From Macrostomum hystrix (taxonomy: Eukaryota > Platyhelminthes > Macrostomidae), in assembly GCA_950097015.1 (NCBI GenBank), contig CATNEN010000038.1, positions 32,884,501 to 32,948,500 of the forward strand: a stretch of 64,000 bases of DNA, read 5' to 3'. A model generated the notes under the pieces. It searched no databases. It worked only from the letters and a program-made list of their open reading frames with translations, and was not told where the DNA came from. The translations under genes were made by a program, and so were the position numbers. Positions 26,001 through 41,000 of this stretch are shown here, in pieces; positions within the stretch are counted from its first letter, which is position 1; each line of letters begins with the position of its first letter.

Positions 26001-29000
26001 AAACTAGCGATTTTCTAAACTAGCGACATTCAGTAACTAGCGATTTTCAGTAACTAGCGATTTTCAGTAACTAGCGATTTTTAGTAACTAGCGTTTTTCA
26101 GTAACTAGCGATTTTCAGTAACTAGCGATTTTCAGTAACTAGCGATTTTTAGTAACTAGCAATTTTCTAAACTAGCGATTTTCTAAACTAGCGACATTCA
26201 GTAACTAGCGATTTTCAGTAACTAGCGATTTTCAGTAACTAGCGATTTTTAGTAACTAGCGATTTTCAGTAACTAGCGATTTTCAGTAACTAGCGATTTT
26301 CAGTAACTAGCGATTTTTAGTAACTAGCGATTTTCAGTAACTAGCGATTTTCAGTAACAATCGATTTTCCGTAACTATCGATATTCAGTAACTAGCGATT
26401 TTCAGTAACAAGCGATTTTCAGTAACTAGCGATTTTCAGTAACTAGCGATTTTCAGTAACTAGCGATTTTCAGTAACTAGCGATTTATAGTAACTAGCGA
26501 TTTTCAGTAACTAGCGATTTTCAGTAACTAGCGATTTTCTAAACTAGCGATTTTCTAAACTAGCGACATTCAGTAACTAGCGACATTCAGTAACTAGCGA
26601 TTTTCAGTAACTAGCGAGTTTTAGTAACCAGCGATTTTCTAAACTAGCGATTTTTAGTAACTAGCGATTTTCTAAACTAGCGACATTCAGTAACTAGCGA
26701 TTTTCAGTAACTAGCGATTTTCAGTAACTAGCGATTTTTAGTAACTAGCGATTTTCTAAACTAGCGACATTCAGTAAATAGCGATTTTCAGTAACTAGCG
26801 ATTTTCTAAACTAGCGACATTCAGTAAATAGCGATTTTCAGCAACTAGCGATTTTCAGTAACTAGCGATTTTCAGTAACTAGCGATTTTCAGTAACTAGC
26901 GATTTTCAGTAACTAGCGATTTTCAGTAACTAGCGATTTTCAGTAACTAGCGATTTTCAGTAACAATCGATTTTCCGTAACTATCGATATTTAGTAACTA
27001 GCGATTTTCAGTAATTAGCGATTTTCAGTAACTAGCGATTTTCAGTAACTAGCGATTTTCAGTAACTAGCGATTTTCTAAACTAGAGATTTTCTTAACTA
27101 GCGATTTTCTAAACTAGCGATTTTCTCAACTAGCGACATTCAGTAACTAGCGATTTTCAGTAACTAGCGAGTTTTAGTAACCAGCGATTTTCTAAACTAG
27201 CGATTTTTAGTAACTAGCGATTTTCTAAACTAGCGACATTCAGTAACTAGCGATTTTCAGTAACTAGCGATTTTCAGTAACTAGCGACATTCAGTAAATT
27301 GCGATTTTCAGTAACTGGCGATTTTCAGTAACTAGCGATTTTCAGTAACTAGCGATTTTCAGTAACTAGCGATTTTCTAAACTAGCGACATTCAGTAAAT
27401 AGCGATTTTCAGTAACTAGCGATTTTCTAAACTAGCGATTTTCAGTAACTAGCGATTTTCAGTAACTAGCGATTTTCTAAACTAGCGATTTTCTAAACTA
27501 GCGATTTTCTAAACTAGCGACATTCAGTAACTAGCGATTTTCAGTAACTAGCGATTTTCAGTAACTAGCGATTTTCAGTAACTAGCGATTTTCAGTAACT
27601 AGCGATTTTCTAAACTAGAGATTTTCTAAACTAGCGATTTTCTAAACTAGCGATTTTCAGTAACTAGCGATTTTCAGTAACTAGCGATTTTCAGTAACTA
27701 GCGATTTTCAGTAACTAGCGATTTTCAGTAACTAGCGATTTTCAGTAACTAGCGATTTTCAGTAACTAGCGATTTTCAGTAACTAGCGATTTTCAGTAAC
27801 TAGCGATTTTCAGTAACTAGCGATTTTCAGTAACTAGCGATTTTCAGTAACTAGCGATTTTCTAAACTAGAGATTTTCATAACTAGCGATTTTCTAAACT
27901 AGCGATTTTCTCAACTAGCGACATTCAGTAACTAGCGATTTTCAGTAACTAGCGAGTTTTAGTAACCAGCGATTTTCTAAACTAGCGATTTTTAGTAACT
28001 AGCGATTTTCTAAACTAGCGACATTCAGTAACTAGCGATTTTCAGTAACTAGCGATTTTCAGTAACTAGCGACATTCAGTAAATAGCGATTTTCAGTAAC
28101 TAGCGATTTTCATTAACTAGCGATTTTCAGTAACTAGCGATTTTCAGTAACTAGCGATTTTCTAAACTAGCGACATTCAGTAAATAGCGATTTTCAGAAA
28201 CTAGCGATTTTCTAAACTAGCGACATTCAGTAAATAGCGATTTTCAGTAACTAGCGATTTTCAGTAACTAGCGATTTTCAGTAACTAGCGATTTTCAGTA
28301 ACTAGCGATTTTCTAAACTAGCGATTTTCAGTAACTAGCGATTTTCAGTAACTAGCGATTTTCAGTAACTAGCGATTTTCAGTAACAATCGATTTTCCGT
28401 AACTATCGATATTCAGTAACTAGCGATTTTCAGTAACAAGCGATTTTCAGTAACTAGCGATTTTCAGTAACTAGCGATTTTCAGTAACTAGCGATTTTCA
28501 GTAACTAGCGATTTATAGTAACTAGCGATTTTCCGTAACTATCGATATTCAGTAACTAGCGATTTTCAGTAACTAGCGATTTTTAGTAACTAGCGATTTT
28601 CAGTAACTAGCGATTTTCAGTAACAATCGATTTTCCGTAACTATCGATATTCAGTAACTAGCGATTTTCAGTAACAAGCGATTTTCAGTAACTAGCGATT
28701 TTCAGTAACTAGCGATTTTCAGTAACTAGCGATTTTCAGTAACTAGCGATTTATAGTAACTAGCGATTTTCAGTAACTAGCGATTTTCAGTAACTAGCGA
28801 TTTTCAGTAACTAGCGATTTTCTAAACTAGCGACATTCAGTAAATAGCGATTTTCAGTAACTAGCGATTTTCAGTAACAATCGATTTTCAGTAACTAGCG
28901 ATTTTCTAAACTAGCGACATTCAGTAACTAGCGATTTTCAGTAACTATCGATATTCAGTAACTAGCGATTTTCTAAACTAGCGATTTTCTAAACTAGCGA

Positions 29001-32000
29001 TTTTCTAAACTAGCGACATTCAGTAACTAGCGATTTTCAGTAACTAGCGATTTTCAGTAACTAGCGATTTTTAGTAACTAGCGATTTTCAGTAACTAGCG
29101 ATTTTCAGTAACTAGCGATTTTCAGTAACTAGCGATTTTTAGTAACTAGCAATTTTCTAAACTAGCGATTTTCTAAACTAGCGACATTCAGTAACTAGCG
29201 ATTTTCAGTAACTAGCGATTTTCAGTAACTAGCGATTTTTAGTAACTAGCGATTTTCAGTAACTAGCGATTTTCAGTAACTAGCGATTTTCAGTAACTAG
29301 CGATTTTTAGTAACTAGCGATTTTCAGTAACTAGCGATTTTCAGTAACAATCGATTTTCCGTAACTATCGATATTCAGTAACTAGCGATTTTCAGTAACT
29401 AGCGATTTTCAGTAACTGGCGATTTTCAGTAACTAGCGATTTTCAGTAACTAGCGATTTATAGCAACTAGCGATTTTCAGTAACTAGCGATTTTCAGTAA
29501 CTAGCGATTTTCTAAACTAGCGATTTTCTAAACTAGCGACATTCAGTAACTAGCGATTTTCAGTAACTAGCGATTTTCAGTAACTAGCGATTTTCAGTAA
29601 CTAGCGATTTTCAGTAACTAGCGATTTTCAGTAACTAGCGATTTTCAGTAACTAGCGATTTTCTAAACTAGCGACATTCAGTAAATAGCGATTTTCAGTA
29701 ACTAGCGATTTTCTAAACTAGCGACATTCAGTAAATAGCGATTTTCAGTAACTAGCGATTTTCAGTAACTAGCGATTTTCAGTAACTAGCGATTTTCAGT
29801 AACTAGCGATTTTCTAAACTAGCGATTTTCAGTAACTAGCGATTTTCAGTAACTAGCGATTTTCTAAACTAGCGATTTTCTAAACTAGCGATTTTCTCAA
29901 CTAGCGACATTCAGTAACTAGCGATTTTCAGTAACTAGCGAGTTTTAGTAACCAGCGATTTTCTAAACTAGCGATTTTTAGTAACTAGCGATTTTCTTAA
30001 CTAGCGACATTCAGTAACTAGCGATTTTCAGTAACTAGCGATTTTCAGTAACTAGCGACATTCAGTAAATAGCGATTTTCTAAACTAGAGATTTTCTTAA
30101 CTAGCGATTTTCTAAACTAGCGATTTTCTCAACTAGCGACATTCAGTAACTAGCGATTTTCAGTAACAATCGATTTTCCGTAACTATCGATATTCAGTAA
30201 CTAGCGATTTTCAGTAACTAGCGATTTTCAGTAACTAGCGATTTTCAGTAACTAGCGATTTTCAGTAACTAGCGATTTATAGCAACTAGCGATTTTCAGT
30301 AACTAGCGATTTTCAGTAACTAGCGATTTTCAGTAACTAGCGATTTTCAGTAACTAGCGATTTTCAGTAACTAGCGATTTTCAGTAACTAGCGATTTTCA
30401 GTAACTAGCGATTTTCAGTAACTAGCGATTTTCTAAACTAGAGATTTTCTTAACTAGCGATTTTCTAAACTAGCGATTTTCTCAACTAGCGACATTCAGT
30501 AACTAGCGATTTTCAGTAACTAGCGAGTTTTAGTAACCAGCGATTTTCTAAACTAGCGATTTTTAGTAACTAGCGATTTTCTAAACTAGCGACATTCAGT
30601 AACTAGCGATTTTCAGTAACTAGCGATTTTCAGTAACTAGCGACATTCAGTAAATAGCGATTTTCAGTAACTAGCGATTTTCAGTAACTAGCGATTTTCA
30701 GTAACTAGCGATTTTCAGTAACTAGCGATTTTCTAAACTAGCGACATTCAGTAAATAGCGATTTTCAGTAACTAGCGATTTTCAGTAACTAGCGATTTTT
30801 AGTAACTAGCGATTTTCAGTAACTAGCGATTTTCAGTAACTAGCGATTTTCAGTAACTAGCGATTTTTCTAAACTAGCGACATTCAGTAACTAGCGATTT
30901 TCAGTAAGTAGCGATTTTCAGTAACTAGCGATTTTCAGTAACTAGCGATTTTCAGTAACTAGCGATTTTCAGTAACTAGCGATTTTCTAAACTAGCGATT
31001 TTCTAAACTAGCGACATTCAGTAAATAGCGATTTTCAGTAACTAGCGATTTTCAGTAACAATCGATTTTCAGTAACTAGCGATTTTTAGTAACTAGCGAT
31101 TTTCAGTAACTAGCGATTTTCAGTAACTAGCGATTTTCAGTAACTAGCGATTTTTAGTAACTAGCAATTTTCTAAACTAGCGATTTTCTAAACTAGCGAC
31201 ATTCAGTAACTAGCGATTTTCAGTAACTAGCGATTTTCAGTAACTAGCGATTTTTAGTAACTAGCGATTTTCAGTAACTAGCGATTTTCAGTAACTAGCG
31301 ATTTTCAGTAACTAGCGATTTTTAGTAACTAGCGATTTTCAGTAACTAGCGATTTTCAGTAACAATCGATTTTCCGTAACTATCGATATTCAGTAACTAG
31401 CGATTTTCAGTAACTAGCGATTTTCAGTAACTAGCGATTTTCAGTAACTAGCGATTTTCAGTAACTAGCGATTTATAGCAACTAGCGATTTTCAGTAACT
31501 AGCGATTTTCAGTAACTAGCGATTTTCTAAACTAGCGATTTTCTAAACTAGCGACATTCAGTAACAATCGATTTTCCGTAACTATCGATTTTCAGTAACT
31601 AGCGATTTTCAGTAACTAGCGATTTTCAGTAACTAGCGATTTTCAGTAACTAGCGATTTTCAGTAACTAGCGATTTTCAGTAACTAGCGATTTTCAGTAA
31701 CTAGCGATTTTCAGTAACTAGCGATTTTCAGTAACTAGCGATTTTCAGTAACTAGCGATTTTCTAAACTAGAGATTTTCATAACTAGCGATTTTCTAAAC
31801 TAGCGATTTTCTCAACTAGCGACATTCAGTAACTAGCGATTTTCAGTAACTAGCGAGTTTTAGTAACCAGCGATTTTCTAAACTAGCGATTTTTAGTAAC
31901 TAGCGATTTTCTAAACTAGCGACATTCAGTAACTAGCGATTTTCAGTAACTAGCGATTTTCAGTAACTAGCGACATTCAGTAAATAGCGATTTTCAGTAA

Positions 32001-35000
32001 CTAGCGATTTTCAGTAACTAGCGATTTTCAGTAACTAGCGATTTTCAGTAACTAGCGATTTTCTAAACTAGCGACATTCAGTAAATAGCGATTTTCAGAA
32101 ACTAGCGATTTTCAGTAACTAGCGATTTTCAGTAACTAGCGATTTTCAGTAACTAGCGATTTTCTAAACTAGCGACATTCAGTAAATAGCGATTTTCAGT
32201 AACAATCGATTTTCAGTAACTAGCGATTTTCTAAACTAGCGATTTTCTAAACTATCGATTTTCTAAACTAGCGATTTTCTAAACTAGAGATTTTCTCAAC
32301 TAGCGACATTCAGTAACTAGCGATTTTCAGTAACTAGCGAGTTTTAGTAACCAGCGATTTTCTAAACTAGCGATTTTCAGTAACTAGCGATTTTCTAAAC
32401 TAGCGACATTCAGTAACTAGCGATTTTCTAAACTAGCGACATTCAGTAACTAGCGATTTTCAGTAACTAGCGATTTTCAGTAACTAGCGATTTTCAGTAA
32501 CTAGCGATTTTCAGTAACTAGCGATTTTCAGTAACAATCGATTTTCCGTAACTATCGATATTCAGTAACTAGCGATTTTCAGTAACAAGCGATTTTCAGT
32601 AACTAGCGATTTTCAGTAACTAGCGATTTTCAGTAACTAGCGATTTTCAGTAACTAGCGATTTATAGTAACTAGCGATTTTCCGTAACTATCGATATTCA
32701 GTAACTAGCGATTTTCAGTAACTAGCGATTTTTAGTAACTAGCGATTTTCAGTAACTAGCGATTTTCAGTAACTAGCGATTTTCTAAACTAGCGATTTTC
32801 TAAACTAGCGACATTCAGTAAATAGCGATTTTCAGTAACTAGCGATTTTCAGTAACAATCGATTTTCAGTAACTAGCGATTTTTAGTAACTAGCGATTTT
32901 CAGTAACTAGCGATTTTCAGTAACTAGCGATTTTCAGTAACTAGCGATTTTTAGTAACTAGCAATTTTCTAAACTAGCGATTTTCTAAACTAGCGACATT
33001 CAGTAACTAGCGATTTTCAGTAACTAGCGATTTTCAGTAACTAGCGATTTTTAGTAACTAGCGATTTTCAGTAACTAGCGATTTTCAGTAACTAGCGATT
33101 TTCAGTAACTAGCGATTTTTAGTAACTAGCGATTTTCAGTAACTAGCGATTTTCAGTAACAATCGATTTTCCGTAACTATCGATATTCAGTAACTAGCGA
33201 TTTTCAGTAACTAGCGATTTTCAGTAACTAGCGATTTTCAGTAACTAGCGATTTATAGCAACTAGCGATTTTCAGTAACTAGCGATTTTCAGTAACTAGC
33301 GATTTTCTAAACTAGCGATTTTCTAAACTAGCGACATTCAGTAACAATCGATTTTCCGTAACTATCGATTTTCAGTAACTAGCGATTTTCAGTAACTAGC
33401 GATTTTCAGTAACTAGCGATTTTCAGTAACTAGCGATTTTCAGTAACTAGCGATTTTCAGTAACTAGCGATTTTCAGTAACTAGCGATTTTCAGTAACTA
33501 GCGATTTTCAGTAACTAGCGATTTTCAGTAACTAGCGATTTTCTAAACTAGAGATTTTCATAACTAGCGATTTTCTAAACTAGCGATTTTCTCAACTAGC
33601 GACATTCAGTAACTAGCGATTTTCAGTAACTAGCGAGTTTTAGTAACCAGCGATTTTCTAAACTAGCGATTTTTAGTAACTAGCGATTTTCTAAACTAGC
33701 GACATTCAGTAACTAGCGATTTTCAGTAACTAGCGATTTTCAGTAACTAGCGACATTCAGTAAATAGCGATTTTCAGTAACTAGCGATTTTCAGTAACTA
33801 GCGATTTTCAGTAACTAGCGATTTTCAGTAACTAGCGATTTTCTAAACTAGCGACATTCAGTAAATAGCGATTTTCAGAAACTAGCGATTTTCAGTAACT
33901 AGCGATTTTCAGTAACTAGCGATTTTCAGTAACTAGCGATTTTCTAAACTAGCGACATTCAGTAAATAGCGATTTTCAGTAACAATCGATTTTCAGTAAC
34001 TAGCGATTTTCTAAACTAGCGATTTTCTAAACTATCGATTTTCTAAACTAGCGATTTTCTAAACTAGAGATTTTCTCAACTAGCGACATTCAGTAACTAG
34101 CGATTTTCAGTAACTAGCGAGTTTTAGTAACCAGCGATTTTCTAAACTAGCGATTTTCAGTAACTAGCGATTTTCTAAACTAGCGACATTCAGTAACTAG
34201 CGATTTTCTAAACTAGCGACATTCAGTAACTAGCGATTTTCAGTAACTAGCGATTTTCAGTAACTAGCGATTTTCAGTAACTAGCGATTTTCAGTAACTA
34301 GCGATTTTCAGTAACAATCGATTTTCCGTAACTATCGATATTCAGTAACTAGCGATTTTCAGTAACAAGCGATTTTCAGTAACTAGCGATTTTCAGTAAC
34401 TAGCGATTTTCAGTAACTAGCGATTTTCAGTAACTAGCGATTTATAGTAACTAGCGATTTTCCGTAACTATCGATATTCAGTAACTAGCGATTTTCAGTA
34501 ACTAGCGATTTTTAGTAACTAGCGATTTTCAGTAACTAGCGATTTTCAGTAACAATCGATTTTCCGTAACTATCGATATTCAGTAACTAGCGATTTTCAG
34601 TAACAAGCGATTTTCAGTGACTAGCGATTTTCAGTAACTAGCGATTTTCAGTAACTAGCGATTTTCAGTAACTAGCGATTTATAGTAACTAGCGATTTTC
34701 AGTAACTAGCGATTTTCAGTAACTAGCGATTTTCAGTAACTAGCGATTTTCTAAACTAGCGACATTCAGTAAATAGCGATTTTCAGTAACTAGCGATTTT
34801 CAGTAACAATCGATTTTCAGTAACTAGCGATTTTCTAAACTAGCGACATTCAGTAACTAGCGATTTTCAGTAACTATCGATATTCAGTAACTAGCGATTT
34901 TCTAAACTAGCGATTTTCTAAACTAGCGATTTTCTAAACTAGCGACATTCAGTAACTAGCGATTTTCAGTAACTAGCGATTTTCAGTAACTAGCGATTTT

Positions 35001-38000
35001 TAGTAACTAGCGATTTTCAGTAACTAGCGATTTTTAGTAACTAGCGATTTTCAGTAACTAGCGATTTTCAGTAACTAGCGATTTTCAGTAACTAGCGATT
35101 TTCAGTAACTGGCGATTTTCAGTAACTAGCGATTTTCAGTAACTAGCGATTTATAGCAACTAGCGATTTTCAGTAACTAGCGATTTTCAGTAACTAGCGA
35201 TTTTCTAAACTAGCGATTTTCTAAACTAGCGATTTTCAGTAACTAGCGATTTTCAGTAAATAGCGATTTTCAGTAACTAGCGATTTTCAGTAACTAGCGA
35301 TTTTCAGTAACTAGCGATTTTCAGTAACTAGCGATTTTCTAAACTAGCGATTTTCAGTAACTAGCGATTTTCAGTAACTAGCGATTTTCTAAACTAGCGA
35401 CATTCAGTAAATAGCGATTTTCAGAAACTAGCGATTTTCAGTAACTAGCGATTTTCTAAACTAGCGATTTTCTAAACTATCGATTTTCTAAACTAGCGAT
35501 TTTCTAAACTAGAGATTTTCTCAACTAGCGACATTCAGTAACTAGCGATTTTCAGTAACTAGCGAGTTTTAGTAACCAGCGATTTTCAGTAACTAGCGAT
35601 TTTCTAAACTAGCGATTTTCAGTAACTAGCGATTTTCAGTAACTAGCGATTTTCAGTAACTAGCGATTTTCTAAACTAGCGACATTCAGTAAATAGCGAT
35701 TTTCAGTAACTAGCGATTTTCAGTAACTAGCGATTTTCTAAACTAGCGATTTTCTAAACTATCGATTTTCTAAACTAGCGATTTTCTAAACTAGAGATTT
35801 TCTCAACTAGCGACATTCAGTAACTAGCGATTTTCAGTAACTAGCGAGTTTTAGTAACCAGCGATTTTCTAAACTAGCGATTTTCAGTAACAATCGATTT
35901 TCAGTAACTAGCGATTTTCTAAACTAGCGATTTTCTAAACTAGCGACATTCAGTAACTAGCGATTTTCAGTAACTAGCGATTTTCAGTAACTAGCGATTT
36001 TCAGTAACTAGCGATTTTCTAAACTAGCGACATTCAGTAAATAGCGATTTTCAGTAACTAGCGATTTTCTAAACTGGCGACATTCAGTAAATAGCGATTT
36101 TCAGTAACTAGCGATTTTCAGTAACTAGCGATTTTCAGTAACTAGCGATTTTCAGTAACTAGCGATTTTCAGTAACTAGCGATTTTCTAAACTAGCGACA
36201 TTCAGTAATTAGCGATTTTCAGTAACTAGCGATTTTCAGTAACTAGCGATTTTCAGTAACTAGCGATTTTCAGTAACTAGCGATTTTCAGTAACTAGCGA
36301 TTTTCAGTAACTAGCGATTTTCAGTAACTAGCGATTTTCTAAACTAGCGACATTCAGTAAATAGCGATTTTCAGTAACAATCGATTTTCAGTAACTAGCG
36401 ATTTTCTAAACTAGCGATTTTCTAAACTATCGATTTTCTAAACTAGCGATTTTCTAAACTAGAGATTTTCTCAACTAGCGACATTCAGTAACTAGCGATT
36501 TTCAGTAACTAGCGAGTTTTAGTAACCAGCGATTTTCTAAACTAGCGATTTTCAGTAACTAGCGATTTTCTAAACTAGCGACATTCAGTAACTAGCGATT
36601 TTCTAAACTAGCGACATTCAGTAACTAGCGATTTTCAGTAACTAGCGATTTTCAGTAACTAGCGATTTTCAGTAACTAGCGATTTTCAGTAACTAGCGAT
36701 TTTCAGTAACAATCGATTTTCCGTAACTATCGATATTCAGTAACTAGCGATTTTCAGTAACAAGCGATTTTCAGTAACTAGCGATTTTCAGTAACTAGCG
36801 ATTTTCAGTAACTAGCGATTTTCAGTAACTAGCGATTTATAGTAACTAGCGATTTTCCGTAACTATCGATATTCAGTAACTAGCGATTTTCAGTAACAAG
36901 CGATTTTCAGTAACTAGCGATTTTCAGTAACTAGCGATTTTCAGTAACTAGCGATTTTCAGTAACTAGCGATTTATAGTAACTAGCGATTTTCAGTAACT
37001 AGCGATTTTCAGTAACTAGCGATTTTCAGTAACTAGCGATTTTCTAAACTAGCGACATTCAGTAAATAGCGATTTTCAGTAACTAGCGATTTTCAGTAAC
37101 AATCGATTTTCAGTAACTAGCGATTTTCTAAACTAGCGACATTCAGTAACTAGCGATTTTCAGTAACTATCGATATTCAGTAACTAGCGATTTTCTAAAC
37201 TAGCGATTTTCTAAACTAGCGATTTTCTAAACTAGCGACATTCAGTAACTAGCGATTTTCAGTAACTAGCGATTTTCAGTAACTAGCGATTTTTAGTAAC
37301 TAGCGATTTTCAGTAACTAGCGATTTTCAGTAACTAGCGATTTTCAGTAACTAGCGATTTTTAGTAACTAGCAATTTTCTAAACTAGCGATTTTCTAAAC
37401 TAGCGACATTCAGTAACTAGCGATTTTCAGTAACTAGCGATTTTCAGTAACTAGCGATTTTTAGTAACTAGCGATTTTCAGTAACTAGCGATTTTCAGTA
37501 ACTAGCGATTTTCAGTAACTAGCGATTTTTAGTAACTAGCGATTTTCAGTAACTAGCGATTTTCAGTAACAATCGATTTTCCGTAACTATCGATATTCAG
37601 TAACTAGCGATTTTCAGTAACTAGCGATTTTCAGTAACTGGCGATTTTCAGTAACTAGCGATTTTCAGTAACTAGCGATTTATAGCAACTAGCGATTTTC
37701 AGTAACTAGCGATTTTCAGTAACTAGCGATTTTCTAAACTAGCGATTTTCTAAACTAGCGATTTTCAGTAACTAGCGATTTTCAGTAACTAGCGATTTTC
37801 AGTAACTAGCGATTTTCAGTAACTAGCGATTTTCAGTAACTAGCGATTTTCAGTAACTAGCGATTTTCAGTAACTAGCGATTTTCAGTAACTAGCGATTT
37901 ATAGCAACTAGCGATTTTCAGTAACTAGCGATTTTCAGTAACTAGCGATTTTCTAAACTAGCGATTTTCTAAACTAGCGACATTCAGTAACTAGCGATTT

Positions 38001-41000
38001 TCAGTAACTAGCGATTTTCAGTAACTAGCGATTTTCAGTAACTAGCGATTTTCAGTAACTAGCGATTTTCAGTAACTAGCGATTTTCAGTAACTAGCGAT
38101 TTTCAGTAACTAGCGATTTTCAGTAACTAGCGATTTTCTAAACTAGAGATTTTCATAACTAGCGATTTTCTAAACTAGCGATTTTCTCAACTAGCGACAT
38201 TCAGTAACTAGCGATTTTCAGTAACTAGCGAGTTTTAGTAACCAGCGATTTTCTAAACTAGCGATTTTTAGTAACTAGCGATTTTCTAAACTAGCGATTT
38301 TCTAAACTAGCGACATTCAGTAACTAGCGATTTTCAGTAACTAGCGATTTTCAGTAACTAGCGATTTTTAGTAACTAGCGATTTTCAGTAACTAGCGATT
38401 TTCAGTAACTAGCGATTTTCAGTAACTAGCGATTTTTAGTAACTAGCAATTTTCTAAACTAGCGATTTTCTAAACTAGCGACATTCAGTAACTAGCGATT
38501 TTCAGTAACTAGCGATTTTCAGTAACTAGCGATTTTTAGTAACTAGCGATTTTCAGTAACTAGCGATTTTCAGTAACTAGCGATTTTCAGTAACTAGCGA
38601 TTTTCAGTAACTGGCGATTTTCAGTAACTAGCGATTTTCAGTAACTAGCGATTTATAGCAACTAGCGATTTTCAGTAACTAGCGATTTTCAGTAACTAGC
38701 GATTTTCTAAACTAGCGATTTTCTAAACTAGCGATTTTCAGTAACTAGCGATTTTCAGTAACTAGCGATTTTCAGTAACTAGCGATTTTCAGTAACTAGC
38801 GATTTTCAGTAACTAGCGATTTTCAGTAACTAGCGATTTTCAGTAACTAGCGATTTTCAGTAACTAGCGATTTATAGCAACTAGCGATTTTCAGTAACTA
38901 GCGATTTTCAGTAACTAGCGATTTTCTAAACTAGCGATTTTCTAAACTAGCGACATTCAGTAACTAGCGATTTTCAGTAACTAGCGATTTTCAGTAACTA
39001 GCGATTTTCAGTAACTAGCGATTTTCAGTAACTAGCGATTTTCAGTAACTAGCGATTTTCAGTAACTAGCGATTTTCAGTAACTAGCGATTTTCAGTAAC
39101 TAGCGATTTTCTAAACTAGAGATTTTCATAACTAGCGATTTTCTAAACTAGCGATTTTCTCAACTAGCGACATTCAGTAACTAGCGATTTTCAGTAACTA
39201 GCGAGTTTTAGTAACCAGCGATTTTCTAAACTAGCGATTTTTAGTAACTAGCGATTTTCTAAACTAGCGATTTTCTAAACTAGCGACATTCAGTAACTAG
39301 CGATTTTCAGTAACTAGCGATTTTCAGTAACTAGCGATTTTCAGTAACTAGCGATTTTCAGTAACTAGCGACATTCAGTAAATAGCGATTTTCAGTAACT
39401 AGCGATTTTCAGTAACTAGCGATTTTCAGTAACTAGCGATTTTCAGTAACTAGCGATTTTCTAAACTAGCGACATTCAGTAAATAGCGATTTTCAGAAAC
39501 TAGCGATTTTCTAAACTAGCGACATTCAGTAAATAGCGATTTTCAGTAACTAGCGAGTTTTAGTAACCAGCGATTTTCTAAACTAGCGATTTTTAGTAAC
39601 TAGCGATTTTCTAAACTAGCGATTTTCTAAACTAGCGACATTCAGTAACTAGCGATTTTCAGTAACTAGCGATTTTCAGTAACTAGCGATTTTCAGTAAC
39701 TAGCGATTTTCAGTAACTAGCGACATTCAGTAAATAGCGATTTTCAGTAACTAGCGATTTTCAGTAACTAGCGATTTTCAGTAACTAGCGATTTTCAGTA
39801 ACTAGCGATTTTCTAAACTAGCGACATTCAGTAAATAGCGATTTTCAGAAACTAGCGATTTTCTAAACTAGCGACATTCAGTAAATAGCGATTTTCAGTA
39901 ACTAGCGATTTTCAGTAACTAGCGATTTTCAGTAACAAGCGATTTTCAGTGACTAGCGATTTTCAGTAACTAGCGATTTTCAGTAACTAGCGATTTTCAG
40001 TAACTAGCGATTTATAGTAACTAGCGATTTTCAGTAACTAGCGATTTTCAGTAACTAGCGATTTTCAGTAACTAGCGATTTTCTAAACTAGCGACATTCA
40101 GTAAATAGCGATTTTCAGTAACTAGCGATTTTCAGTAACAATCGATTTTCAGTAACTAGCGATTTTCTAAACTAGCGACATTCAGTAACTAGCGATTTTC
40201 AGTAACTATCGATATTCAGTAACTAGCGATTTTCTAAACTAGCGATTTTCTAAACTAGCGATTTTCTAAACTAGCGACATTCAGTAACTAGCGATTTTCA
40301 GTAACTAGCGATTTTCAGTAACTAGCGATTTTTAGTAACTAGCGATTTTCAGTAACTAGCGATTTTTAGTAACTAGCGATTTTCAGTAACTAGCGATTTT
40401 CAGTAACTAGCGATTTTCAGTAACTAGCGATTTTCAGTAACTGGCGATTTTCAGTAACTAGCGATTTTCAGTAACTAGCGATTTATAGCAACTAGCGATT
40501 TTCAGTAACTAGCGATTTTCAGTAACTAGCGATTTTCTAAACTAGCGATTTTCTAAACTAGCGATTTTCAGTAACTAGCGATTTTCAGTAAATAGCGATT
40601 TTCAGTAACTAGCGATTTTCAGTAACTAGCGATTTTCAGTAACTAGCGATTTTCAGTAACTAGCGATTTTCTAAACTAGCGATTTTCAGTAACTAGCGAT
40701 TTTCAGTAACTAGCGATTTTCTAAACTAGCGACATTCAGTAAATAGCGATTTTCAGAAACTAGCGATTTTCAGTAACTAGCGATTTTCTAAACTAGCGAT
40801 TTTCTAAACTATCGATTTTCTAAACTAGCGATTTTCTAAACTAGAGATTTTCTCAACTAGCGACATTCAGTAACTAGCGATTTTCAGTAACTAGCGAGTT
40901 TTAGTAACCAGCGATTTTCAGTAACTAGCGATTTTCTAAACTAGCGATTTTCAGTAACTAGCGATTTTCAGTAACTAGCGATTTTCAGTAACTAGCGATT